DNA of 7,202 bases from NCBI GenBank assembly GCA_003250275.1, contig QKGW01000202.1:1-7202 (forward strand), given 5' to 3'. This document shows positions 1 through 5,991 of this stretch, piece after piece (within the stretch, counting starts at the first letter, position 1; every line of letters starts with the position of its first letter). This stretch comes from Alphaproteobacteria bacterium. Lineage in GTDB: Bacteria; Pseudomonadota; Alphaproteobacteria; Rhodospirillales; Rhodospirillaceae. Under the pieces are notes generated by a model. The model was not told the DNA's origin and ran no database searches. It worked only from the letters and a program-made list of their open reading frames with translations. The position numbers and the translations under genes are program-made.

Positions 1-783
1 CACCCACTGTTTGAACGGCTCGGTCATCACCGGCCAGGCGTCGGTCATGCCGAGCGCGCCGGCGACCATTTCGCGGTCGGCGTCGGTGGTGGCGGGGACG
101 ATGCGGTCGACCATCGTCGAGGGGAAGGCGACCGCCTCCGCCACCCACGCGCCGAGCGCGGTGTCGCGCGCGGCGGCGAGCGCGACGATCAGTCCGGCGG
201 TGAGCTGGCCGTTGTGCGGCAGGTTGTCGCACGACATCACCGTGAACGGCGGCACCCCGGCGGCGCGGCGGCGCGCCAGCGCCTCGACGATGAATCCGGG
301 TGCGGAAACCGGTGCACCCGGCTCGGCGAGGTCGTGGACGATGTCGGGGTGGGCGAGGTTGAGCTCCCCGGTCGCCGGGTCGTGGCAGTAGCCCTTCTCG
401 GTGATGGTGAGGCTGACGATGCGCACCTCGGGCGCGCACATCGCCGCGAGCAGCGCCGCCGGGTCCTCGCGCGCGACGAGGCAGCCGGTGACCGCGCCGA
501 TCACCCGAAGCGAATCCCCCGCGCCGTCGCGGCTCGCAACGGTGTAGAGGCCGCCCTGCGGGCCGAGGGCGTCGCGGGTGTCGGGGCTGCGGAGCGAAAC
601 CCCGAGGATGCCCCACGGCCCGAAATCGCGGGCGAGGACGTCCTCGGTGTAGACCGCCTGGTGCGCGCGGTGGAACGCGCCGAGGCCGAGGTGAACGATG
701 CCGGTGACGAGCTTGGCGCGGTCGTAGGCCGGGCGGATCGCGTCCGGCGGCAGCTTGGCCAGGGTGTCGGGATGAAGCCGCAT
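1..783 (-). CDS. uxuB: Fructuronate reductase, mannitol dehydrogenase family (C-terminus cut off by window edge)
   Basis: Only the first 261 residues are present; family members are usually about 480-500 residues, so the catalytic C-terminal half lies beyond the left edge. The frame is open from the ATG at 783 to base 1. Visible family motifs are the N-terminal nucleotide-binding segment GLGAFHRAHQA (residues 33-43), TITEKGYC (126-133), SCDNLPHNG (184-192), PSTMVDRIVPATT (221-233) and TEPFKQWV (254-261). Family knowledge: these NAD(P)H-dependent cytoplasmic enzymes reduce a ketose or ketouronate; UxuB converts D-fructuronate to D-mannonate. The start is supported by GAGGG four bases upstream, overlapping the dctM stop, with a 7-bp gap, so it is translated with the TRAP genes. 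Mannitol or arabinitol dehydrogenase is an alternative by family alone, but uxaC and uxaA nearby argue for a uronate substrate. The FHRAHQA type resembles UxuB rather than the more distant UxaB. Confidence 0.88.
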   Translation of the reverse strand, partial: MRLHPDTLAKLPPDAIRPAYDRAKLVTGIVHLGLGAFHRAHQAVYTEDVLARDFGPWGILGVSLRSPDTRDALGPQGGLYTVASRDGAGDSLRVIGAVTGCLVAREDPAALLAAMCAPEVRIVSLTITEKGYCHDPATGELNLAHPDIVHDLAEPGAPVSAPGFIVEALARRRAAGVPPFTVMSCDNLPHNGQLTAGLIVALAAARDTALGAWVAEAVAFPSTMVDRIVPATTDADREMVAGALGMTDAWPVMTEPFKQWV

Positions 784-790
784 AATGCCC

Positions 791-2074
791 TCACTGCGAC
801 AGGAGACGGGGAAGGAACAGCGAGATCTCGGGGATGTAGGTCACCAGCAGCAGGGTGACGAAGCAAGCCCCGTAGAACGGCCAGATCGTCCGTACCGCCT
901 TCATGATCGGAATTTCGCCCACCGCGCAGCCGACGAACAGCACCGAGCCGACCGGCGGGGTACAGAGGCCGATGCCGAGGTTGAGCACGAGAATCACGCC
1001 GAACTGCACCGGGTCCATGCCGAACGCCTTGACCACCGGCAGGAAGATCGGCGTGCAGATGATGATCAGGGGCGCCATGTCCATGAAGCAGCCGAGGAAC
1101 AGCAGGATGAAGTTGAGCAGCAGGAAGATCACCAGCGGTTCGTCGGAGATCGACTTCATCGCCACGATCATCGCCTGCGGCACCTGCATCAGCGCGAGCA
1201 GCCAGCCGAACGAGCTTGCCGCGCCGATCACCAGCAGCACCATCGCGGTGGTCTTGACCGCGCCGACGGTCGCCTTGGTGAAGGTCGGCCAGGTGAGGCT
1301 GCGGTAGGCGAGCAAGGTGATGAGGAGCGCGTAGACCACCGCGATCATCGAGCTTTCGGTCGCGGTGAAGATGCCCGAACGCACGCCGCCGACGATGATC
1401 AGCACCAAAAACAGGCCGGGCAGGGCGCTGAGGAACAGCGCGATCACCCGCTTCGCGCCGGGGAACGGCTCGGCGGGGTAGCCCTTGCGCCGCGCGACGT
1501 AATAGGCCGCGAGCATGAGGAGGATGGCGAGCAGCAGGCCGGGCAGGATGCCGGCGGTGAAGAGGTCGGCGATCGAGATCGTGCCGCCCGCCGAGATCGA
1601 ATAGATGATCATGTTGTGGCTGGGCGGGATCAACAGCGCGATGATCGCGGCGGTGACGGTGATGTTGACCGAGTAGTCCTTGTCGTAGCCGCGCTTTTCC
1701 ATCTGCGGGATCATGATCGAGCCGACCGCGGAGGCATCCGCCACCGCCGAGCCCGAAACCCCGCCGAAGAACACGCTCGCCATCACGTTGACGAGGCCGA
1801 GGCCGCCCTTGCGGTGGCCGACGAGGCCCGCGGCGAGGCGCACCAGCCGTTCGGCGATCGCGCCGTGGAGCATCAGTTCGCCGGCGTAGATGAAGAACGG
1901 GATCGCCATCAGCGCGAACACGTTCATGCCCGAGGCCATGCGCTGGAACACGATCAGCGGCGGCATCCCGAGGTACATCACCGTGGCGAGCGAGGAGATG
2001 CCGAGCGAGAACGCCACCGGCGCGCCGACCACCAGCAGGACCGAGAAAGTTCCGAAGAGAACCCAGTATTCCAT
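791..2074 (-). CDS. dctM: TRAP transporter large permease, DctM type
   Basis: This 427-residue, very hydrophobic protein has the length and motifs of the TRAP large membrane subunit, which carries the transport pathway and couples uptake to an ion (usually Na+) gradient in the inner membrane. Recognisable segments are AIPFFIYAGELM (57-68), the glycine/serine-rich loop FFGGVSGSAVADAS (102-115) followed by MIPQM (121-125), PPSHNMIIY (150-158), TATESS (237-242), LGCFMDMAPLIII (327-339) and LGIGLCTPPVG (366-376). About a dozen hydrophobic stretches run through the chain. The start has a strong ribosome binding site, GAGGGGG, that overlaps the dctQ stop codon and sits 7 bases from the ATG. The gap to dctQ is 12 bp and to uxuB 7 bp, so the three are probably translationally coupled. 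The subunit itself does not reveal the substrate; hexuronate is inferred from neighbours. Confidence 0.95.
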   Translation of the reverse strand: MEYWVLFGTFSVLLVVGAPVAFSLGISSLATVMYLGMPPLIVFQRMASGMNVFALMAIPFFIYAGELMLHGAIAERLVRLAAGLVGHRKGGLGLVNVMASVFFGGVSGSAVADASAVGSIMIPQMEKRGYDKDYSVNITVTAAIIALLIPPSHNMIIYSISAGGTISIADLFTAGILPGLLLAILLMLAAYYVARRKGYPAEPFPGAKRVIALFLSALPGLFLVLIIVGGVRSGIFTATESSMIAVVYALLITLLAYRSLTWPTFTKATVGAVKTTAMVLLVIGAASSFGWLLALMQVPQAMIVAMKSISDEPLVIFLLLNFILLFLGCFMDMAPLIIICTPIFLPVVKAFGMDPVQFGVILVLNLGIGLCTPPVGSVLFVGCAVGEIPIMKAVRTIWPFYGACFVTLLLVTYIPEISLFLPRLLSQ

Positions 2075-2086
2075 CGTCGCGCCCCC

Positions 2087-2635
2087 TCAATCGTTCGGTT
2101 TTTCGATCGCGGTGAGCGCCGCGATGTCGGCCGCGTCGCGGCGTGCGTCGGTGATCGTGAGGGCCATCTTGAGCAGGTGTTCGATCGAGAACAGGGTGAT
2201 CAGCGCGCCCGAGACCGAAACCCCGACGTAGCCGGTGGCCTGCGAAATTCCGAGGCCGGGAATGCTGACATCCCAGGTCTGGAGGATGAGGTCGCGCGGG
2301 TACCACGCCATCGCCACGCCGAAGAGGCCGACCGCGGCGAACGAGACCGCGTCCATCGCGAGGCGGACGCCCTCGGGGACGATCTGGCGGAAGAGATCGA
2401 GGCTGAGGTGGAAGCGCTGGCGCACGCCGACGGCGGCGGCGAGGAGGATGAACCACAGCATCAGCATCAGCGACGTCGGCTCGGTCCAGCTCGGGGAGTC
2501 GTTGAGGACGAAGCGCCCCCAAACCTGCCAGGCGACCGCCACGGTCATGAAGAACAGGCCGGCGCCGGACAGCCAGAGGACCGCCTTGCAGAACAGGTCG
2601 AGGGCGCGGCAGAAGGATTCGAACGCAGCACGCAT
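2087..2635 (-). CDS. dctQ: TRAP transporter small permease, DctQ type
   Basis: This 182-residue protein has four predicted membrane segments (about 16-36, 53-71, 92-111 and 134-155), the expected size and topology of the TRAP small membrane subunit. The family signature after helix 1 is clear: WQVWGRFVLNDSPSWTEP (36-53), followed by a helix with LMLWFILLAAAVGVRQRFHLS. DctQ pairs with DctM in the inner membrane and helps the binding protein dock; it has no known catalytic role. The start at 2635 is preceded by GGAG nine bases upstream. The 71-bp gap to dctP holds a strong hairpin (see separate entry), while dctM follows after 12 bp. The C-terminal tail (about 160-182) is polar and probably cytoplasmic. 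DctQ proteins diverge quickly, so the identification rests on the signature, topology and position between dctP and dctM. Confidence 0.93.
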   Translation of the reverse strand: MRAAFESFCRALDLFCKAVLWLSGAGLFFMTVAVAWQVWGRFVLNDSPSWTEPTSLMLMLWFILLAAAVGVRQRFHLSLDLFRQIVPEGVRLAMDAVSFAAVGLFGVAMAWYPRDLILQTWDVSIPGLGISQATGYVGVSVSGALITLFSIEHLLKMALTITDARRDAADIAALTAIEKPND

Positions 2636-2668
2636 GGCAAGGCGCTCCGGTCACGAAACGAAGGCGGA

Positions 2669-2699
2669 GGCGCGGGCCCCGGTTGCCGGGGTCCGCGCC
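2669..2699 (-). promoter_or_regulatory. Strong intercistronic hairpin between dctP and dctQ
   Basis: Arms at 2669-2682 and 2686-2699 are complementary over 14 bp with a 3-base loop (CAA in the transcript). In the minus-strand transcript there is one A/C mismatch at the eighth pair; all other pairs are G-C. The hairpin begins 7 bases after the dctP stop. It is not followed by a proper run of T (only TTCGTTTCGT further on), so it does not look like a complete intrinsic terminator. In binding-protein transporter operons such structures commonly protect the upstream mRNA from 3' exonucleases or partly attenuate transcription, which raises binding protein over permease. That role is inferred here. 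Confidence 0.7.
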
Positions 2700-2706
2700 G
2701 GAAGGC

Positions 2707-3702
2707 TCACTTGGCGGCGCGGATGCGCTCGACCATGTCCTTCATCTTCTTGTCGGTGACGTACTGGTCGTACACCGGCTTCATCGCGTCCATGAACGGC
2801 TGCTTGTCGACCTCGTTGATCTGCGAGCCGCCCTTGACCACCGCCTCGTGGGCGATCTTCTCCTGCGCGGCCCACAGCTCGTGCATCTTCTGCACCGACT
2901 TCTTGGCGGCGTCGCGGACCAGCTTCTGATCGTCCTTCGAGAGCTTGTCCCAGCTCTTCTTGGACATCATCAGCACTTCGGGCACCATCAGGTGCTGCGA
3001 GAGCGAGTAGTACTTCGCGACCTCGAAGTGGCGGGTCGAGTAGTAGCTCGGCCAGTTGTTCTCGGCACCGTCGATCGCGCCGGTCTGGAGCGCGCCGTAG
3101 ACCTCGCCGAACGGCATCGGCGTCGGGTTCGCGCCGAGGGCCTTGATCATTCCGACCATCAGATCGGACTGCTGCACGCGGATCTTCATGCCCTTCATGT
3201 CCTCGGGCGTCTTGATCGGGTGCTTCATGTTGTAGAAGCTGCGCGCGCCGGAATCGTAGAAGGCGAGGCCGATGAGGTTCTTCTCGGCGAAGGAGTCGAG
3301 GATTTCCTGGCCGATCGGGCCGTCGAGGACGCGCTGCGCCTGCTCGGTCGACTTGAACAGGAACGGCAGCGACGGGATCTGGGTCAGCGGAATGATGTTG
3401 TTGAGCGGCACCAGGTTGACGCGGTTGAAGTCGAGCACGCCGAGCTGGGTCTGCTCGATGGTGTCCTTCTCCTCGCCGAGCTGCGAGGCCGGGAACACCT
3501 TGATCGAGAGGCGGCCGTTGCTCGCCTTGGAGAGCTCCTCGCTCATGTACTTCACCGCCTCGACGGTCGGATAGCCGTCGACGTGGGTGTCTGCGCTGCG
3601 GAACACGATCTTGTCGGCGGCCGCGGCGGTGCCCCCGGAAATCAGCGCCACCGCTACCAGCGCGGAGGCGGAGGCCAAAAGCTTGGCGTTGAACCTGATC
3701 AT
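2707..3702 (-). CDS. dctP: TRAP transporter solute-binding protein, DctP family, probably hexuronate-specific
   Basis: This 331-residue periplasmic protein should bind the substrate and deliver it to DctQM. Residues 1-29 form a signal peptide: MIRFNAK, a hydrophobic core (LLASASALVAVALISGG), then TAAAA with likely cleavage before D30. The mature part has DctP landmarks: FPASQLGEE (70-78), SLPFLF (111-116), GARSFYN (152-158), GMKIRVQQS (171-179), PMPFGEVYGALQTGAIDGAENN (195-216, continuous) and LSKDDQ (254-259). R175 corresponds to the arginine that in this family usually forms a salt bridge with the substrate carboxylate; R154 is a second candidate contact. An upstream in-frame ATG at 3720 and a longer one at 3738 exist, but GGGAG at 3711-3715 lies 8 bases before the ATG at 3702 and inside the longer forms, so 3702 is preferred. 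Sugar-acid specificity is inferred from uxaC, uxaA and the reductase; some DctP proteins are known to bind glucuronate and galacturonate. Confidence 0.93.
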   Translation of the reverse strand: MIRFNAKLLASASALVAVALISGGTAAAADKIVFRSADTHVDGYPTVEAVKYMSEELSKASNGRLSIKVFPASQLGEEKDTIEQTQLGVLDFNRVNLVPLNNIIPLTQIPSLPFLFKSTEQAQRVLDGPIGQEILDSFAEKNLIGLAFYDSGARSFYNMKHPIKTPEDMKGMKIRVQQSDLMVGMIKALGANPTPMPFGEVYGALQTGAIDGAENNWPSYYSTRHFEVAKYYSLSQHLMVPEVLMMSKKSWDKLSKDDQKLVRDAAKKSVQKMHELWAAQEKIAHEAVVKGGSQINEVDKQPFMDAMKPVYDQYVTDKKMKDMVERIRAAK

Positions 3703-3736
3703 AGTCGCTACTCCCTGCATTTTTGTGTGTTGGGGC

Positions 3737-3765
3737 AACTCTACGCTCTGAAATCAACTAGAGTT
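3737..3765. repeat. Short inverted repeat spanning the uxaC stop codon
   Basis: AACTCTA (3737-3743) and TAGAGTT (3759-3765) are perfect 7-bp inverted arms separated by 15 bases, with the right arm covering the uxaC stop codon. On the leftward transcript they could form a modest A/T-rich hairpin between uxaC and dctP. There is no following T-run, so it is not a convincing terminator. The role is unknown and it may be chance. Confidence 0.3.
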
Positions 3766-5158
3766 TGTACGCCGCCTTGACCAAGCCGTAGGCCAGGGCG
3801 TGGGCGACTTCGTAGGCCTCGTCCTCGTCGAGACGATGCTCGGCGACGAGGCGGGCGAGGAAGCCGCAGTCGATCCGCCGCGCCACGTCGTGACGCGCGG
3901 GGATCGAGCAGAACGCGCGGGTGTCGTCGTTGAAGCCGACGGTGTTGTAGAAGCCCGCGGTCTCGGTGACGGTCTCGCGGAACCGGCGCATCCCCTCGGG
4001 GCTGTCGAGGAACCACCACGGCGGGCCGAGGCGCAGCGCCGGGTAATGCCCGGCGAGGGTGGCGAGTTCGCGGGTGAACACCGTCTCGTCGAGGGTGAAG
4101 AGGATGATGGTGAGCTTCGGGTGGTTGCCGAAGCGGTCGAGCAGCGGCTTGAGCGCGTGCACGTATTCGGCCTGCACCGGAATGTCCGCGCCCTTGTCGC
4201 GGCCGAAGCGCTCGAACACCAGCGGGTTGTGGTTGCGGAACGCGCCGGGGTGGATCTGCATCGTCAGCCCGTCCTCGACGCTCATCCGCGCCATCTCGGT
4301 GAGCATCTGGCCGCGGAACATCTCCGCCTCGGCGGCGGAGAGCCCGCCCTTGCGCGCGCGGGCGAACAGCGCCTCGGCATCGGCGGGCGCGAGATCGGCG
4401 GTGACGGCGGAGGGATGGCCGTGGTCGGTCGCGGTCGCGCCCATGCTCTTGAAGAACGCGCGGCGGTTTTCGAGCGCGCGGAGGTAGCCCTTCCAGGTGC
4501 CGGTGTCCTCGCCCGAGATCGCCGCGAGGGCGTCGAGGTTGGCGGCGAAGCCCTCGAAATCGGGGTCGACCACCGGATCGGGGCGGAAGGTGGTGATCAC
4601 CCGGCCGGTCCAGCCGCTCGCCTTGAGCTTCTGGTGATGGGGCAGCGGGTCGAGCGGCGATTCGGTGGTCGCCAGCGCCTCGATGTTGAAGCGCTCGAAC
4701 AGCGCGCGCGGGCGGAACTCGGGGCGCTTCAGGCAGTCGTCGATGGCGTCGTAGATCGCGTCGGCGGTGAGCGGGGTGAGGCGGTCGGTGATGCCGAACA
4801 CGGTCTCGAACGCGTGCTCCAGCCAGATCCGGCTCGGGGTGCCGCGGAAGAGGTGCCAGTACGAGGCGAACAGCCGCCAGATCTTGCGGGAATCGGTCTC
4901 CACCGCGCCGCCGTCGGCGCGCGGCACGCCGAGGTCTTCGAGCTTCACCCCTTGGCTGTAGAGCATCCGGAAGACGTAGTGGTCGGGCTTGACGAACAGC
5001 GTCGCCGGATCGGGGAACGGCGCGTCGTCGGCGAACCACGCGGGATCGGTGTGCCCGTGCGGGCTGACGATCGGCAGGTCCTTGATTTCGGCGTAGAGAC
5101 GGCGCGCGAGTTCGCGCTGGGTGTTGTCGCTCGGGAACAGGCGGTCGGGGTGCAGCAT
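3758..5158 (-). CDS. uxaC: Glucuronate/galacturonate isomerase
   Basis: UxaC interconverts D-glucuronate with D-fructuronate and D-galacturonate with D-tagaturonate, the first cytoplasmic step of hexuronate breakdown. The 466-residue length fits the family (about 470), a member of the amidohydrolase superfamily. An HxH pair at H34 and H36 (SPHGHTDP) sits at the end of the first strand, where superfamily metal ligands occur. Further family landmarks are ATTESP (163-168), ITTFRPDPVVDP (188-199), TDHGHPS (244-250), LGPPWWFLDSPEGM (377-390), VGFNDDTRAF (407-416) and IPARHDVARR (419-428). The ATG at 5158 is preceded by a GA-rich stretch, AAAGAGAGAGA, in a 15-bp gap after the regulator stop, which serves as a weak but plausible ribosome binding site. 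No frameshift or truncation is visible. Its place between the regulator and the TRAP genes supports a dedicated uronate operon. Confidence 0.97.
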   Translation of the reverse strand: MLHPDRLFPSDNTQRELARRLYAEIKDLPIVSPHGHTDPAWFADDAPFPDPATLFVKPDHYVFRMLYSQGVKLEDLGVPRADGGAVETDSRKIWRLFASYWHLFRGTPSRIWLEHAFETVFGITDRLTPLTADAIYDAIDDCLKRPEFRPRALFERFNIEALATTESPLDPLPHHQKLKASGWTGRVITTFRPDPVVDPDFEGFAANLDALAAISGEDTGTWKGYLRALENRRAFFKSMGATATDHGHPSAVTADLAPADAEALFARARKGGLSAAEAEMFRGQMLTEMARMSVEDGLTMQIHPGAFRNHNPLVFERFGRDKGADIPVQAEYVHALKPLLDRFGNHPKLTIILFTLDETVFTRELATLAGHYPALRLGPPWWFLDSPEGMRRFRETVTETAGFYNTVGFNDDTRAFCSIPARHDVARRIDCGFLARLVAEHRLDEDEAYEVAHALAYGLVKAAYKL

Positions 5159-5173
5159 CGTCTCTCTCTTTCG

Positions 5174-5866
5174 CTAGTCGATGGCGTCGTCTTCGCGCAG
5201 GAGCACCTGCATCACGTCGGTGAGGTGTTCGCGCATCGCCGCGCGCGCCTCGGGGGCGTCGTGGCGGGTGAGCGCGTCGGAGATGCGGGCGTGGTCGCGC
5301 AGCGTCGCCACCTGGTTGTCGCGCAGGCGGGTGCGCACGCTCAGCGCCGCGAACATCGGCGCGAATTGGCTGTCCCAGAGATTGCCGACGATCGGCGCGA
5401 GCACGGTGTTGCGGGTCGCCTGGGCGATGCGGGTGTGGAAGAGGCGGTCGGTCTCGAAGGTCGCGACTCCGTCGGCCATCTGGCGGCGCATGGTGTCGAC
5501 GGTCTCGACGATCCCGGCGAGGTCCGCGTCGGAGGCGCAGGAGGCGGCGGCGAACACCGTCTCGCCCTCGATCAGGATGCGTGCGGAGACGATGTCGAAC
5601 GGGCTCGGCCCGGCGTCGGTCAGCGGCACGTCGGAGGGGCCCTTGACGTAGGAGCCGGAGCCGCCGCGCACCTCGACGAGGCCCGCGATTTCGAGCGCCA
5701 CCAGCGCCTCGCGCACCACCGGGCGGCTCGCGCCGAGGAGCTTGGCGAGATCGCGTTCCGGCGGCAGGCGCTGCCCGGCGACGAACTCGCCGGCGCGGAT
5801 CAGGTCGCCGATCTGGTTGGCAACCTGCTGGTAGAGCCGCTGGGAGACGATCGGTTGAAATGGCAT
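5174..5866 (-). CDS. GntR-family transcriptional regulator, FadR subfamily (FCD ligand domain), likely hexuronate-responsive
   Basis: This 230-residue DNA-binding protein has an N-terminal winged helix-turn-helix (about 8-76) with the GntR signature LPPERDLAKLLGASRPVVRE (34-53) and wing LVEVRGGSGSYV (63-74). The C-terminal half (about 90-225) is an all-helical FCD domain with its usual metal-ligand pattern: D140 and H144 (DRLFH), H192 and H214. FCD regulators of sugar-acid genes normally release DNA when a pathway intermediate binds; ExuR and UxuR of E. coli belong here. Being first in the leftward operon and divergent from uxaA, it probably controls both and itself. An ATG at 5887 would add seven residues (MTHRRAP), but it lacks a ribosome binding site and family alignment favours the start at 5866, which has a weak GGCGAG five bases upstream. 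Which intermediate it senses cannot be read from the sequence. Confidence 0.92.
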   Translation of the reverse strand: MPFQPIVSQRLYQQVANQIGDLIRAGEFVAGQRLPPERDLAKLLGASRPVVREALVALEIAGLVEVRGGSGSYVKGPSDVPLTDAGPSPFDIVSARILIEGETVFAAASCASDADLAGIVETVDTMRRQMADGVATFETDRLFHTRIAQATRNTVLAPIVGNLWDSQFAPMFAALSVRTRLRDNQVATLRDHARISDALTRHDAPEARAAMREHLTDVMQVLLREDDAID

Positions 5867-5886
5867 GGGCGCTCGCCGATGTGTCA

Positions 5887-5899
5887 TCGCGTGACGCGA
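5887..5899. repeat. Perfect 13-bp palindrome in the regulator leader
   Basis: TCGCGT-G-ACGCGA is perfectly symmetric about its central base. It lies about 20 bases upstream of the preferred regulator start and overlaps the first base of the alternative upstream ATG. It could be a protein-binding site or form a small 5-bp hairpin in the leader mRNA. In GC-rich DNA a CGCG-containing palindrome can arise by chance, so the role is open. Confidence 0.35.
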
Positions 5900-5911
5900 A
5901 ACAACCCGGAG

Positions 5912-5941
5912 AAAATACTCCTTTCGCGATTACAGGGTCAA
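5912..5941 (-). promoter_or_regulatory. Candidate promoter for the leftward regulator-uxaC-TRAP-uxuB operon
   Basis: Read leftward, TTGACC (5941-5936) matches the -35 consensus in five of six bases. TATTTT (5917-5912) matches the -10 consensus in four of six, with 18 bp between them. Transcription would begin near 5905, leaving a leader of about 40 bases before the regulator ATG at 5866. The -35 box directly abuts the inverted repeat at 5942-5962, so a bound repressor would block RNA polymerase. The -10 lies in a short GGAG/CTCC inverted repeat (5908-5921). This is inferred from consensus only. Confidence 0.42.
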
Positions 5942-5962
5942 TTGGTAAAGTGGCCTTACCAA
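5942..5962. promoter_or_regulatory. Candidate operator for the GntR-type regulator
   Basis: TTGGTAA (5942-5948) and TTACCAA (5956-5962) form a perfect 7-bp inverted repeat with a 7-base spacer, the most conspicuous symmetric site in the divergent region. The TTGGT...ACCAA core recalls the half-sites of ExuR/UxuR-type and other FadR-subfamily operators, though those usually have a much shorter spacer. A third half-site-like copy follows: CCAAAAC occurs at 5959-5965 and again at 5968-5974, a 9-bp direct repeat. The site touches the leftward -35 box and lies 29 bp before the uxaA start, so one bound repressor could act on both units. Confidence 0.55.
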
Positions 5963-5991
5963 AACTGCCAAAACGAATAGGACAAACGATC

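Noticed and set aside
11..391. Plus-strand frame of 126 codons at the left edge
   Set aside because: It is opposite the reductase gene, Ala/Ser/Thr-rich, with no motif; a shadow frame.
501..2654. Second long minus-strand frame overlapping uxuB, dctM and dctQ
   Set aside because: It is an Arg/Pro-rich out-of-frame reading of the same DNA; the other minus-strand frames give convincing TRAP and reductase proteins.
2649..2699. Intrinsic terminator after dctP
   Set aside because: The stem is strong but lacks a following T-run, and dctQM must be expressed with dctP; a stabilising or partly attenuating hairpin fits better.
785..2929. Long plus-strand open frame (about 714 codons) across dctM, dctQ and part of dctP
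   Set aside because: It is antisense to three well-identified genes. Its translation is rich in His, Arg, Asp and Glu with no family motif, as expected from the shadow frame of GC-rich coding DNA.
5867..5887. Upstream ATG at 5887 as the regulator start
   Set aside because: No ribosome binding site precedes it, the added residues MTHRRAP do not resemble family N-termini, and the ATG at 5866 gives the usual start just before the winged helix.
5891..5919. Possible rightward promoter for uxaA: GTGACG, 17 bp, AATACT
   Set aside because: Each box matches consensus in only four of six bases, and no better pair is visible. The uxaA promoter remains unassigned.
3800..5980. Long plus-strand open frame (about 726 codons) opposite uxaC and the regulator
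   Set aside because: It is antisense to two clear genes, runs through the control region, and has the low-complexity, valine/glutamate/arginine-rich make-up of a shadow frame.
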